Counted from the stretch's first letter, positions 17,088 through 25,754 are shown. The stretch is 64,000 nucleotides of DNA from Fluviicola sp. (GCA_029866325.1 JARWZO010000029.1:124001-188000); one strand, 5' to 3'. A program made the numbers and translations. Notes: a model not told the origin generated them from the sequence alone.

Positions 17088-17396
17088 ATGGCGCAAAAGA
17101 AAACATTCAAGGAAATCATTAACAGTGACCAACCTGTATTGGTTGATTTCTATGCTACTTGGTGCGGTCCGTGCAAGACCATGGCTCCTATTTTGGATGA
17201 TGTGAAACAGCGAATCGGTGGAAAAGCATCCGTTTTAAAAATCGATATTGATAAAAACCCGCACGCCGCACAGGCTTATCAAGTGAGAAGTGTTCCCACG
17301 TTGATTTTGTTTCAGAAAGGGAAAATCAAGTGGCGACAGTCGGGAGTTGTGCCTGCGAAGGAATTGGTAAGGTTGATTAATGAAAATGCGGATTAA
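17088..17396 (+). CDS. trxA: Thioredoxin
   Basis: 102 residues, a normal thioredoxin length. The redox-active site is WCGPC (FYATWCGPCKTMAPIL) near residues 27-31; the cis-Pro loop is VRSVPTLILFQKG near 70. There is no signal peptide, so it is cytoplasmic and would be reduced by thioredoxin reductase. It is monocistronic. Its convergent neighbour is the acyl-CoA reductase, with a palindromic element between them. Confidence 0.95.
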   Translation: MAQKKTFKEIINSDQPVLVDFYATWCGPCKTMAPILDDVKQRIGGKASVLKIDIDKNPHAAQAYQVRSVPTLILFQKGKIKWRQSGVVPAKELVRLINENAD

Positions 17397-17420
17397 AGAA
17401 GGAACCTGACTTCAAAAAAG

Positions 17421-17482
17421 CGTTCGTAATATTGCAAATTGGCATATCAAATAACCATTCGTGAATTCGCAATATTACGAAC
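17421..17482. repeat. 62-bp palindromic element, copy 1
   Basis: Arms GTTCGTAATATTGCAAATT (17422-17440) and its near-perfect complement (17464-17482, one mismatch) flank a loop that begins GGCATATCAAATAA. Two further copies lie at 50737 and 50932. On the minus strand the hairpin is followed by TTTTTT, so it can also terminate the acyl-CoA reductase transcript. Confidence 0.93.
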
Positions 17483-17503
17483 AGTTGTTTCGCTAAAAAA
17501 AAC

Positions 17504-18547
17504 TCAAATCTTCACCAACCACTCCATCGTATCAATTCCATCAGCATAATCATCAATCGCAGGCAATTGCGCTTTACCTAAGGCTTGAAAACCTGCTCCA
17601 ACCACAGTTTGAATAGATTGGTTGTGCGTTTCCAAAAATTGATTCACTTCTTCCATTGAATCGTATCGCTGATAAAAGAATACCGACAAGGGCGAAAACA
17701 ACCCTTCATCTTCTTTGAAAATACAAAAGTTATTATCAAGAAACGGAATGCTATTCATCAGGTAAATCGTGCGATTGTAGTCGTAATTATTGGCGTATTT
17801 GTGATGATTCACAATCTCACCGTAATTGACAATCGCTTCAAACAAACGGTCAGTATTAAAATCACGCGGAATAAAAATCTTGGAAACATTTCTGCAACCA
17901 AGACCGAAATAACGAAACAAGTCGCTTCCCAAATTCTCGAGTTCTTCTCGTGTTTCGGATCCGTCTAAAACCGCAACCGAGGTGCGATTTCGTCTGAAAA
18001 TATGCGGATAGTGACCAAAATATTGTTCAAAATAATTGGTTGCATTATCGCTTCCGGTTGCTATCACGGCATCCATCGTCTTCATCATGCCTTGATGACA
18101 TTCAATTCGATTGGCAAATTCAGGATTCCATTTCTGCAACACGCTTACCACCGCAGGCACTAAATGTTTGTCGTTTGAACTGAGTTTACAAGCAGCAATA
18201 TGTCCGGATAACAACACACATACCACATCATGAAAAGCTACCATCGGAATGTTACCCGCCATGATAATCCCTACCCTTTTCGGTTGTTCGGCTACAGCAT
18301 AACGGTCTGAAAAAGGCTTTAAAACTGTTGGCTCAAGCATATCTGCGAGTGAATTCAACGCAAATTGAATAGCACTTTTCGTAAACCACGGATTATGAAT
18401 GTGCTCACGGGCAATCAACTCACGGAAATTGCCGTATTCTTCTTCGGTTAAACCGATTTCAAACCCCGGCCATTCGGCATCCTGACCCAACGAGCGGAAT
18501 AGCTCACCCAATTTGCTCAACAAATCAATTAATTGCTCCTTTTTCAC
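17504..18547 (-). CDS. Acyl-CoA reductase (LuxC family)
   Basis: 347 residues. The LuxC family reduces acyl-CoA or acyl-protein esters to fatty aldehyde with NADPH. Visible features are a nucleotide-binding-like segment (RVGIIMAGNIPMVAFHDVVCVLLSGHIAACKLSS), an ATGSDNATNYFEQYF motif near 190 and the probable active-site Cys in YFGLGCRNVSKIFIP near 240. It is shorter than LuxC of luminous bacteria (about 480 residues), as is usual for the Bacteroidota form. No luxAB, luxD or luxE is nearby. It is divergent from a 2x[4Fe-4S] ferredoxin. The natural product in this lineage is unknown. Confidence 0.85.
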   Translation of the reverse strand: MKKEQLIDLLSKLGELFRSLGQDAEWPGFEIGLTEEEYGNFRELIAREHIHNPWFTKSAIQFALNSLADMLEPTVLKPFSDRYAVAEQPKRVGIIMAGNIPMVAFHDVVCVLLSGHIAACKLSSNDKHLVPAVVSVLQKWNPEFANRIECHQGMMKTMDAVIATGSDNATNYFEQYFGHYPHIFRRNRTSVAVLDGSETREELENLGSDLFRYFGLGCRNVSKIFIPRDFNTDRLFEAIVNYGEIVNHHKYANNYDYNRTIYLMNSIPFLDNNFCIFKEDEGLFSPLSVFFYQRYDSMEEVNQFLETHNQSIQTVVGAGFQALGKAQLPAIDDYADGIDTMEWLVKI

Positions 18548-18624
18548 GATGCAAAATTAGCTGTTTTGTCCTAGCTACCCGAAAGATTCGAACAAAAATG
18601 ATCGAAGAATTGTTTTAGGCTTCG

Positions 18625-18632
18625 TATATTTG
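18625..18632 (+). promoter_or_regulatory. -7 box upstream of the ferredoxin gene
   Basis: TATATTTG matches TAnnTTTG and lies 25 bp before the start codon. No convincing -33 box at 19 nt. Confidence 0.5.
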
Positions 18633-18657
18633 CACACCAAAAAAAATTGTTTCAGCT

Positions 18658-19005
18658 ATGGCAATCATGATAACAGACGAATGCATCAACTGTGGTGCAT
18701 GCGAACCGGAATGTCCCAACAACGCAATCTACGAAGGTGGTGCGGAATGGCGCTATTCCGATGGTACGTCTTTGAAAGGATTGATCACTACATTAAACGG
18801 CGAAGACACCGAAGCAGATGCTGCATTTGAGCCGAAAGACATGGATGTTTATTTCATTGTAACCGATAAATGTACCGAATGCGTCGGTTTTCATGATGAA
18901 CCGCAATGTGCTGCAGTTTGTCCGGTTGATTGCTGCGTTGATGATCCTGAATTCCGCGAATCGGAAGATGAATTGTTGGCGAAAAAGGATTTCATGCACG
19001 TTTAG
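18658..19005 (+). CDS. 2x[4Fe-4S] ferredoxin
   Basis: 115 residues. The first cluster ligands are [12 protein letters not shown] near residue 9; the second set is [22 protein letters not shown] near 72, with the enlarged spacing seen in Allochromatium-type ferredoxins. There is no signal peptide, so it is a cytoplasmic low-potential electron carrier. It is divergent from the acyl-CoA reductase gene; the same pair occurs in other Bacteroidota, which hints at a shared role but does not prove it. Confidence 0.93.
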   Translation: MAIMITDECINCGACEPECPNNAIYEGGAEWRYSDGTSLKGLITTLNGEDTEADAAFEPKDMDVYFIVTDKCTECVGFHDEPQCAAVCPVDCCVDDPEFRESEDELLAKKDFMHV

Positions 19006-19064
19006 TCCTGAACTTTTTTATTCTCAAGGTGTAACGAATCATCGTATATTGCGTTCAGATACAC

Positions 19065-20204
19065 ATGAAAAAGGTACTTTGTTTGTTTTCAGTAATGGTT
19101 TTCGGTTCCACCGCTTTGTTGGGGCAGGACGCTATCATTCAGCAGGAAGCAGAACTTGAATTACTGCTAGATTCATTACGCGCAGCGAAGAGTGACGCCG
19201 CCAAACGCAATTGGAATACACAATTCAAAAAACAACTCGAGCAAACACTCAATGAGCCTACGGCGCTTACGTACACTTTTACGAAACTAAAAACCATCGG
19301 GATTATTAATAGTCCTGACAACTTGGTTCGTATCGTTTCCTGGAATGTTGAACAAGACGATCAATCACAACAATACTTTGCTTATGTATTGAAAGGTGAT
19401 GAGCGCAAGCCCGAGCACAAAGTAATTGAACTTGTCGACAATTCATTCATGCTTCCAGCCAGAACCGACGATGTATTAGACGCCAACAATTGGTACGGCG
19501 CTTTGTACTACAAAATCATTCCGGTTGATAAAAACAACAAAACCTATTACACCCTTCTCGGTTGGGACGGTAACACAACTTCGAGCAACATCAAGCTCAT
19601 CGATGTCCTTTACTTTTCGGGAAATACACTCAAATTGGGAGCTCCGTTGTTTAAATCGGGGGATGATACCAAAAAACGTATTTACATGGAGCATTCCGAA
19701 AAAACGGTGATGTCCTTGCGTTGGGACGGTGATCACAATCGCATTATGTTCGACCACCTTTCGCCTGAAACACCAACCATGGAAGGTTTCTTTGAGTATT
19801 ATGTTCCGGATATGTCTTACGATGCCTACGAATTCAACGGCAACAAATGGATGTTGGTGGAAGATGTGATTGGGGTCAACAAAGATGAAGAAATGATCAC
19901 GGTGAAATCCATCAATCCGCGCACGGAAGAAATCGTTGAAACAGAAATGCCCAATAAATGGATTGATCCAACCACAGAAGGATCGCCGGCCAGTAAAGAA
20001 GTACATATTGCGGTAACTCCTGATTCGGAAAGTGAATTGGCTGAAGCAGCTGAAAAGGAAGCGAAAAGCAAAAAGAACAAAGATCCACAAAACGCGATGG
20101 AGGCCTACGACGCCAAAAAACACAGGAAAGAAGAAAAAGCCAATTCTGTAACTTTTGACAACGGAAAAAAAGCGAAAAAGCCTAAGAAACCGAAGAAGAA
20201 GTAA
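19065..20204 (+). CDS. Secreted protein of unknown function
   Basis: 379 residues with signal peptide MKKVLCLFSVMVFGSTALLGQ. A helical segment (residues 25-60) is followed by a beta-rich central region of about 230 residues (NLVRIVSWNVEQDDQSQQYFAYVLKG, YYTLLGWDGNTTSSNIKLIDVL, SLRWDGDHNRIMFDHLSP) and a highly charged Lys/Glu-rich C-terminal tail of about 80 residues. The central region has the LGWDG and FDHLSP motifs common in a Bacteroidota-specific uncharacterised family. Periplasmic or outer-membrane-associated location is likely. It lies 59 bp downstream of the ferredoxin on the same strand. Confidence 0.75.
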   Translation: MKKVLCLFSVMVFGSTALLGQDAIIQQEAELELLLDSLRAAKSDAAKRNWNTQFKKQLEQTLNEPTALTYTFTKLKTIGIINSPDNLVRIVSWNVEQDDQSQQYFAYVLKGDERKPEHKVIELVDNSFMLPARTDDVLDANNWYGALYYKIIPVDKNNKTYYTLLGWDGNTTSSNIKLIDVLYFSGNTLKLGAPLFKSGDDTKKRIYMEHSEKTVMSLRWDGDHNRIMFDHLSPETPTMEGFFEYYVPDMSYDAYEFNGNKWMLVEDVIGVNKDEEMITVKSINPRTEEIVETEMPNKWIDPTTEGSPASKEVHIAVTPDSESELAEAAEKEAKSKKNKDPQNAMEAYDAKKHRKEEKANSVTFDNGKKAKKPKKPKKK

Positions 20205-20234
20205 GCCATTTCATTTCAGTGAAATAGTGGCTTT
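20203..20234. terminator. Bidirectional hairpin between convergent genes
   Basis: AAGCC-ATTTCA (20203-20213) pairs with TGAAAT-AGT-GGCTT (20220-20233) with a 3-nt bulge. It lies between two convergent stops. A T-run is weak on both sides, so termination is plausible but not certain. Confidence 0.4.
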
Positions 20235-20285
20235 CGGTTGAAACTTTCACCATCTTAACAATGAATTTATTATTTGTAAAAACGG

Positions 20286-21899
20286 CTAATCGTTAATGGT
20301 CACTTTCTGAACCATGTATTCATTGTTGACTGAATCAAACAACCTAATAAAGTAGGTGCCTGGCGACCAATTCTCTGAATCCAAATTACATTTTTTCGAT
20401 CCGCTCCACGATTGCTCCATGATTGTTTTTCCTTGTAAATTGACAACACTGATTGTGGTAGGGGTGAAATCATTTTCTAACTCCAATGTGATTACATTTT
20501 GAGCAGGATTGGGATACACTTTTAATTGTTGTTTTTCAACATCCAAACTCGCTAATGGCGTATTTGATTCGGCAACGATCATGTATGTTTCGTTTACATT
20601 CAAACCATCAATTGTTACGGAATCTGCACCGGAATAGTGAATGGAACTAACTTCACCTTGCCAATCATACACTTTAATGGAGTCCGTTTCGACAGGAATT
20701 TGGTTTATGGTATAGCTTGAACCATAAATTGAACTCAACAAGTTATAGTTTTGCAAAACCCACATTTTTTTGTTTGAACCACTTAAAATATACTCACCTC
20801 TGTCAAACGGGTCGAGTTTCACAAATTCCATATTATTGGCTAAATCAAGAACCAAATTAAACGTTTTACCCTTCAATGTTGGCACATACGGCGATTGAGT
20901 TAAGCACATTCCATAAACCGGATCATCTAAAACTAAATTATATACGTTCCAAATAAGTGCATATTCTGTAGCACGTGAAAATCCGTCGTTCGCCACAGCA
21001 CCTAGATTACCCCAAATACATGTCAAAAGTCGTTTAGCCGCTAAAACATCATTGATATTTTGAGTATTTTCTTTGAATCCAAACTCGGTTGGACAAAACT
21101 TAATATCAGCAGTAATCCCACACCCTTGTTTGACTTCATAAAAATCATAATACGCCATGAACTGCTCATGATTGGTATTATCATATTTTAAAATAGGAGC
21201 ATAAGAAACATCGTTATAGGTGTGCAAATCAATGCCATACAGCTTACCGTTATTAAACAAGTCTGTAATAGCTGTTCCAAATCCATTCAATGTATGATCT
21301 AATGCCGCGTTCTCACTGGCAAAACCCCCTGGAATTACTTTCAGTTGACTATTAACACTATGAACCCCATCAGCCAATCCTTCTATCGCATCATGGTAAT
21401 TTTCAGGTCCATCAGCGATTGTTAAAGGCATATACCCACCTATATCAGGCTCATTAATTGCAGTATAATAACTCACTCCATAATTTGGATAACCATTAGA
21501 AGTAAAAAATGTACTACCCGGCTGGTATCGATCAGCAAAAGCAGCCCCGATTTGTTGCCACTTGGAATAATCTCCGAGCGGCTGACCTAATGAAACAAAG
21601 TATGCATAATGCTCAAAAAGAAAAACAACCTGGATATTTTTTTCGGCCAAGTGAAGCAACAATAAATCCGCATAATTCGTTCTCGGTTCGTCATTAGCAA
21701 AGTCCCAATAGTCATTTGGGTATAAATTTATTCTCACCATTTTTGCTCCGGTTGACTCGAGAATATTGGCGTATAGAAGATTAGTTAAGTTGTAAGCACC
21801 ATTATTTAAATTTCCGCCACCGGTACTCATGGAAATTGTTTGGGAGTTGAGTTTAAAACTGAAGAACAACAACATCATTCCAAAAACGAGTATTCTCAT
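20286..21899 (-). CDS. T9SS-exported glycoside-hydrolase-like protein
   Basis: 537 residues. Signal peptide MRILVFGMMLLFFSFKLNS. Residues about 20-350 look like a TIM-barrel glycosidase of clan GH-A type: a candidate acid/base Glu lies in YYTAINEPDIGGYMP near 150, and a candidate nucleophile Glu in KFCPTEFGFKENTQ near 260. A beta-rich region follows. The last ~75 residues are a type A T9SS sorting domain (LKVYPNPAQNVITLELEN, LQGKTIMEQSW, SPGTYFIRLFD). The protein would be secreted or surface-attached through the type IX system. Substrate and GH family are not assigned. Confidence 0.82.
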   Translation of the reverse strand: MRILVFGMMLLFFSFKLNSQTISMSTGGGNLNNGAYNLTNLLYANILESTGAKMVRINLYPNDYWDFANDEPRTNYADLLLLHLAEKNIQVVFLFEHYAYFVSLGQPLGDYSKWQQIGAAFADRYQPGSTFFTSNGYPNYGVSYYTAINEPDIGGYMPLTIADGPENYHDAIEGLADGVHSVNSQLKVIPGGFASENAALDHTLNGFGTAITDLFNNGKLYGIDLHTYNDVSYAPILKYDNTNHEQFMAYYDFYEVKQGCGITADIKFCPTEFGFKENTQNINDVLAAKRLLTCIWGNLGAVANDGFSRATEYALIWNVYNLVLDDPVYGMCLTQSPYVPTLKGKTFNLVLDLANNMEFVKLDPFDRGEYILSGSNKKMWVLQNYNLLSSIYGSSYTINQIPVETDSIKVYDWQGEVSSIHYSGADSVTIDGLNVNETYMIVAESNTPLASLDVEKQQLKVYPNPAQNVITLELENDFTPTTISVVNLQGKTIMEQSWSGSKKCNLDSENWSPGTYFIRLFDSVNNEYMVQKVTIND

Positions 21900-21991
21900 A
21901 GAAACAATTTATGTATTAACATGATGAACTAAAGACCTAGCTAAGTTCGCGTAAAATTCTGAGTTAAAACCCAAGTTTTCAGTAGAATTAA

Positions 21992-22021
21992 TTGCCTATT
22001 TGAAAAAAAAATTCATATTTG
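21992..22021 (+). promoter_or_regulatory. Probable promoter of the DUF3276 gene
   Basis: TTG (21992-21994), 19-nt spacer, CATATTTG (22014-22021, one mismatch to TAnnTTTG). It lies 29 bp before the ATG at 22051. Confidence 0.55.
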
Positions 22022-22050
22022 TTGACTACTGAAAACTAAAACTACGCCTT

Positions 22051-22350
22051 ATGACCTATGAAAATGGGAACGAAAAACAAGAGGAAGTCTACTCCAAATC
22101 CGTAAGGGCAGGAAAGCGCACCTATTTTTTTGATATAAAGGCAACGCGTGGTATGGATTACTACTTAACGCTCACCGAAAGCAAAAAAAGTGAGACCGAT
22201 GGCAAGCAAAACTACCAAAAACACAAACTTTTTCTCTATAAAGAAGATTTCGACAAATTCATTGAAGGATTGCAGGAAGTAATCGATAAAGCACGCGAAT
22301 TGCAAGCCCTTCAAGAAAATGAACCGATCAGCAACATGCGTGAAGAATAA
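22051..22350 (+). CDS. DUF3276/PUR-domain nucleic-acid-binding protein
   Basis: 99 residues. The sequence (EVYSKSVRAGKRTYFFDIKATRGMDYYLTLTESKK ... KLFLYKEDFDKFIEGLQEVID, quoted in parts) matches the single-PUR-repeat DUF3276 family, related to Borrelia BpuR and eukaryotic Pur-alpha, which bind single-stranded DNA or RNA. Aromatic and basic residues in the beta sheet are preserved. It is small, cytoplasmic and probably monocistronic. In this lineage its regulatory targets are not known. Confidence 0.88.
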   Translation: MTYENGNEKQEEVYSKSVRAGKRTYFFDIKATRGMDYYLTLTESKKSETDGKQNYQKHKLFLYKEDFDKFIEGLQEVIDKARELQALQENEPISNMREE

Positions 22351-22408
22351 TTCAGCAGATAAACTTTCCCGAATACTTTCCTAGAATTTCTTCCAAGGAC
22401 TTACATCA

Positions 22409-22559
22409 TGCCTTTCCCACAGATGCACTGATTTTTGCGCTTCAGCCTCAGTCTGACAGCGCCAATGACACATAGTTCTTGTCTACTTATAAAGTCACAG
22501 CAACTGTAAAATGCGAGGGCGTTAGCCGAGCGGTAATCCGTGCATCTGTGGGAAAGGCA
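22409..22559. repeat. Inverted-repeat element with CCCACAGATG ends, copy 2
   Basis: Perfect 20-bp terminal inverted repeats at 22409-22428 and 22540-22559 (core CCTTTCCCACAGATGCAC). Interior GCGAGGGCGTTA is the complement of TAACGCCCTCGC in copy 1 (12792-12900), so this copy is in the opposite orientation. It occupies the middle of the 359-bp gap 22351-22709; the remainder shows only a TATCTTTA -7-like box at about 22682, before parA. Confidence 0.85.
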
Positions 22560-22709
22560 AGGTATCCGCGGTTCGATACCAAACCTTTGTAATTGGCAAG
22601 TGATTTTCGAACCGTTAATTAACACCAATCCGGTTGATAAATAAACCTGTGTTGCGTTGTTTTCAGCTCGACAGGAAACCGTATCTTTAACCACAAATTT
22701 TACCAAAAT

Positions 22710-23522
22710 ATGGGCAAAATCATCGCTATTGCGAATCAAAAAGGAGGTGTAGGCAAAACAACTACCGCTATTAATTTAGGAGGTTGTTTCGGTGTGTTGG
22801 AGTATAAAACATTGATCGTAGATGCCGATCCACAAGCGAATGCTACTTCGGGTGTGGGCCTCGACCCAAAAAACACACGCAATATTTACGATTGTCTCAT
22901 CAACGATGTTCACCCATCGGAATTGATCATTGAAACCAGTAATCCAAACCTGGATATTCTTCCTTCTCACATTGATTTGGTGGGAGCTGAACTGGAAATG
23001 ATCAATCTTCCCAACCGTGAGCACATGCTCAAACAAGCACTCGATAAGATCAAAGATCAATACGACTTTATTATCATCGATTGCTCGCCTTCATTGGGAT
23101 TGATTACTGTTAATGCGCTTACGGCTGCCGATTCGGTAATGGTGCCCGTACAATGCGAGTATTTTGCACTGGAAGGATTGGGTAAATTGTTGAATACGAT
23201 TAAAATTGTTCAGGGACGTTTGAATCCGGATTTGGAAATCGAAGGAATTGTGCTTACCATGTATGATACCCGATTACGTCTGGCCAATCAGGTAGTAGAC
23301 GAAGTGAAAACGCATTTTCAAGATTTAGTATTCGATACCGTTATTCACCGCAATACCAAATTGGGTGAAGCGCCTAGCTTTGGTGAAACCATTGTAATGC
23401 ACGACGCCACAAGCAAAGGTTCGATAAATTACCTTAATTTTGCGCGCGAATTATTGCAACGAAATAATTTGACTAAAATCGGAAACAACGACAAACAATT
23501 TCAAGTAGGTAATGACATCTAA
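22710..23522 (+). CDS. parA: Chromosome-partitioning ATPase ParA (Soj)
   Basis: 270 residues. The deviant Walker A motif QKGGVGKTTTAINLG lies at residues 10-24, Walker A' LIVDADPQANATSG near 38 and Walker B DFIIIDCSPSLGLIT near 120. ParA dimers bind the nucleoid non-specifically and move ParB-bound origins. It overlaps parB by 11 bp, the classical arrangement. ParAB normally lies near the replication origin, but no parS site is obvious in this window. Confidence 0.96.
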   Translation: MGKIIAIANQKGGVGKTTTAINLGGCFGVLEYKTLIVDADPQANATSGVGLDPKNTRNIYDCLINDVHPSELIIETSNPNLDILPSHIDLVGAELEMINLPNREHMLKQALDKIKDQYDFIIIDCSPSLGLITVNALTAADSVMVPVQCEYFALEGLGKLLNTIKIVQGRLNPDLEIEGIVLTMYDTRLRLANQVVDEVKTHFQDLVFDTVIHRNTKLGEAPSFGETIVMHDATSKGSINYLNFARELLQRNNLTKIGNNDKQFQVGNDI

Positions 23523-24417
23523 TCCAAAAAAACGTTCTGCTCTGGGGAAAGGTCTGGGTGCGTTGCTCGACAATGCTTCAACCGATATTACAACTTCGCA
23601 AACCACTTCCGGACTCACGGGAGGAGTTGCTTTGTTACCTATTTCTTCCATTGAAGCCAATCCGTTTAATCCGCGTACCAACTTCGAAAAAGAAGCGTTG
23701 GCGGAATTGACTGCTTCGATTGCAATTCATGGAATCATTCAGCCGCTTACCGTTCGTAAACTCGGTCGTGATAAATACCAATTGATTTCGGGTGAACGTC
23801 GTTTCCGTGCTTCGCAAATGGCCGGATTGACTGAAGTTCCTGCTTACGTGCGCGTTGCCAATGACCAAACGATGCTTGAAATGGCATTGGTGGAAAACAT
23901 TCAACGCGAAGATTTAAATTCGATTGAAGTTGCACTTTCCTACCAACGGTTGATTGACGAATGCGATTTGACGCAGGATCAGTTGAGTCAGAAAGTTTCA
24001 AAAAGTCGCTCAAGTATCACCAATCACCTGCGTTTGCTGAAATTACCGGCAGAAATTCAACTAGGTGTGCGCGATAATATCATTTCGATGGGACATGCAC
24101 GTGCATTGGTTTCGGCAGGCGATGAATCACGTCAACTGGAATTGTACCGTCAGGTAATCGATTTTCAATTGTCAGTGCGTGAAATTGAAGAAATGATCCG
24201 CACCGGAGAATCGAAAGGTTCGGCTGAAGTGCCTACAATCAAGAAAACGACTGCAGGTGAAATCACTACTGTTCAGGAAGTATTCCGTCATCATTTGAGC
24301 GATAAAATCTCGTCTAAAGTTGAGATCAAGAAAACGACCAATGGCAACGGGAAAATTGTCATCAATTTCTCTTCAGAAGTGGATTTGAATCGCATTATCG
24401 AATTGATGAACAAATAA
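23512..24417 (+). CDS. parB: Chromosome-partitioning protein ParB
   Basis: 301 residues. The N-terminal CTP-binding/nuclease-like domain carries the GERRFRASQMAG motif near 98 and ENIQREDLNSIEVA near 130; the helix-turn-helix LTQDQLSQKVSKSRSSITNHLRLL near 155-178 recognises parS; the C-terminal ~50 residues are the dimerisation domain. It forms a clamp on DNA around parS and stimulates ParA. It is followed after 9 bp by the DUF5683 gene. Confidence 0.96.
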   Translation: MTSNPKKRSALGKGLGALLDNASTDITTSQTTSGLTGGVALLPISSIEANPFNPRTNFEKEALAELTASIAIHGIIQPLTVRKLGRDKYQLISGERRFRASQMAGLTEVPAYVRVANDQTMLEMALVENIQREDLNSIEVALSYQRLIDECDLTQDQLSQKVSKSRSSITNHLRLLKLPAEIQLGVRDNIISMGHARALVSAGDESRQLELYRQVIDFQLSVREIEEMIRTGESKGSAEVPTIKKTTAGEITTVQEVFRHHLSDKISSKVEIKKTTNGNGKIVINFSSEVDLNRIIELMNK

Positions 24418-24426
24418 TCGAAACGG

Positions 24427-24987
24427 ATGCGTTTATTGCTGTTGCTTGCTTTTAGTTGTTGGTGCTTTCAGAAAGTACAGGCACAAGACGATAGCGCAAC
24501 AGTAGTTCCACAAGCCAAAGACACAACTCATTCCATTAAGAAAGCCATTTTGTTTTCTGCCGTTCTTCCGGGTTCAGGACAGATTTACAATCATTTGGCT
24601 ATGCCGAAAGGCAAGAAAAAGGCGTATTGGAAAGTACCGTTGATCTACGCAGGACTGGGCGCTACCGGTTATTTCCTCTTTCGCAACAACACCTTAAAAA
24701 ATGACTTGCGCACCGAATACGAAAGTCGTCAAGCGGGGAATGTTGCATCGGAACAATTTGAAATTTACGACGATGCAGGTTTGCTTCAACTCTACTCCAT
24801 TCACCGTCAGCGTCGCGATTTGTTTATCCTCGCTTTAGGATTTGTGTATTTATTGAATGTTGCAGACGCAGGTGTGGAAGCGCATTTCGTGTCGTTTGAT
24901 GTGAGCGAGAATTTATCGCTTTCGGTTGAACCTGTATTGATGGAGAATTACCGTTTGGGGGTTGGTATTCGACTTAATTTTCGTTAA
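24427..24987 (+). CDS. DUF5683 membrane protein
   Basis: 186 residues with signal-like N-terminus MRLLLLLAFSCWCFQKVQAQ. The block KAILFSAVLPGSGQIYNHLAMPKGKKKAYWKVPLIYAG (quoted in parts: SAVLPGSGQIYN, YWKVPLIYAG) is diagnostic for DUF5683, a Bacteroidota family found directly downstream of parAB and upstream of dapB, as here. Two or three hydrophobic segments are visible (LIYAGLGATGYFLF; LFILALGFVYLLNVADAGVEAH). Function unknown. Confidence 0.85.
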   Translation: MRLLLLLAFSCWCFQKVQAQDDSATVVPQAKDTTHSIKKAILFSAVLPGSGQIYNHLAMPKGKKKAYWKVPLIYAGLGATGYFLFRNNTLKNDLRTEYESRQAGNVASEQFEIYDDAGLLQLYSIHRQRRDLFILALGFVYLLNVADAGVEAHFVSFDVSENLSLSVEPVLMENYRLGVGIRLNFR

Positions 24988-25013
24988 AACCCGCCAGCGC
25001 ATTGTAGATTGTT

Positions 25014-25021
25014 TATTTTTG
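25014..25021 (+). promoter_or_regulatory. -7 box upstream of dapB
   Basis: TATTTTTG fits TAnnTTTG, 8 bp before the dapB ATG. A -33 box is unclear, so dapB may be read mainly from upstream. Confidence 0.35.
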
Positions 25022-25028
25022 CCACAAC

Positions 25029-25751
25029 ATGAAAATAGGATTGATCGGTTACGGAAAAATGGGGAAAGCAATTGAAGAGATTGCTCTTGAACGTGGTCAC
25101 ACCATTGCATTCCGCGTCAACTCTGAAAATCCGATAGAACAGGTAAACCTTCATTTAGCCGATGTTGCCATTGAATTTTCGCAACCTGTACTTGCTTTTC
25201 AACACATCGAAGCGTGCGTGAAACAACAATTACCGATTGTAGTTGGAACCACCGCATGGCAGGAACAATTGCCCGAAGTGATTGATTTACTGGAAGCGAA
25301 TGATGGTAGTTTATTGCACTCGTCTAACTTCAGCATCGGGGTGAATATCTTTTTTCAACTCAACGAACGCCTGGCGCAACTAATGTCTCCGTATAGTGAA
25401 TATACGGCAGGTATCGAAGAAATTCACCACATACAAAAACTAGATGCCCCGAGCGGAACCGCGGTTGTCTTAGCCGACGGAATCGTTCAAAACAACAATC
25501 AATACGAATCGTGGATCTGTTCTCAGGGACAACCACCGGTTACGGCGGCTCATCAATTGGGTGTAACTGCTATTCGTTTACCTGATGTTCCCGGCACACA
25601 CACCATTCGCTATACTTCAGAAATAGATACAATCACCATAACTCATGAAGCGCACAACCGAAAAGGCTTTGCACTCGGAGCTGTTTTAGCGGCAGAATTC
25701 CTTGTGAATAAAAAAGGTCTCTTCACTATGCGCGATGTATTATCTTTATAA
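25029..25751 (+). CDS. dapB: 4-hydroxy-tetrahydrodipicolinate reductase
   Basis: 240 residues, the short Bacteroidota form. DapB reduces 4-hydroxy-tetrahydrodipicolinate with NAD(P)H in lysine/diaminopimelate synthesis. The N-terminal glycine motif is LIGYGKMGKAIEE; the catalytic EIHHIQKLDAPSGTA motif near residue 135 contains the conserved His pair and Lys. Diaminopimelate is also a peptidoglycan component, so the gene fits the segregation/cell-envelope block. The next gene begins 3 bp after the stop. Confidence 0.95.
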   Translation: MKIGLIGYGKMGKAIEEIALERGHTIAFRVNSENPIEQVNLHLADVAIEFSQPVLAFQHIEACVKQQLPIVVGTTAWQEQLPEVIDLLEANDGSLLHSSNFSIGVNIFFQLNERLAQLMSPYSEYTAGIEEIHHIQKLDAPSGTAVVLADGIVQNNNQYESWICSQGQPPVTAAHQLGVTAIRLPDVPGTHTIRYTSEIDTITITHEAHNRKGFALGAVLAAEFLVNKKGLFTMRDVLSL

Positions 25752-25754
25752 CGT

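Noticed and set aside
19476-20123. Antisense ORF (215 aa) opposite the secreted protein at 19065
   Set aside because: Translation is dominated by Phe/His/Arg runs with no plausible fold; the sense gene has a clear signal peptide.
22401-22739. Minus-strand ORF (112 aa) across the intergenic repeat before parA
   Set aside because: It runs through an inverted-repeat element and overlaps the parA start; its translation is not protein-like.
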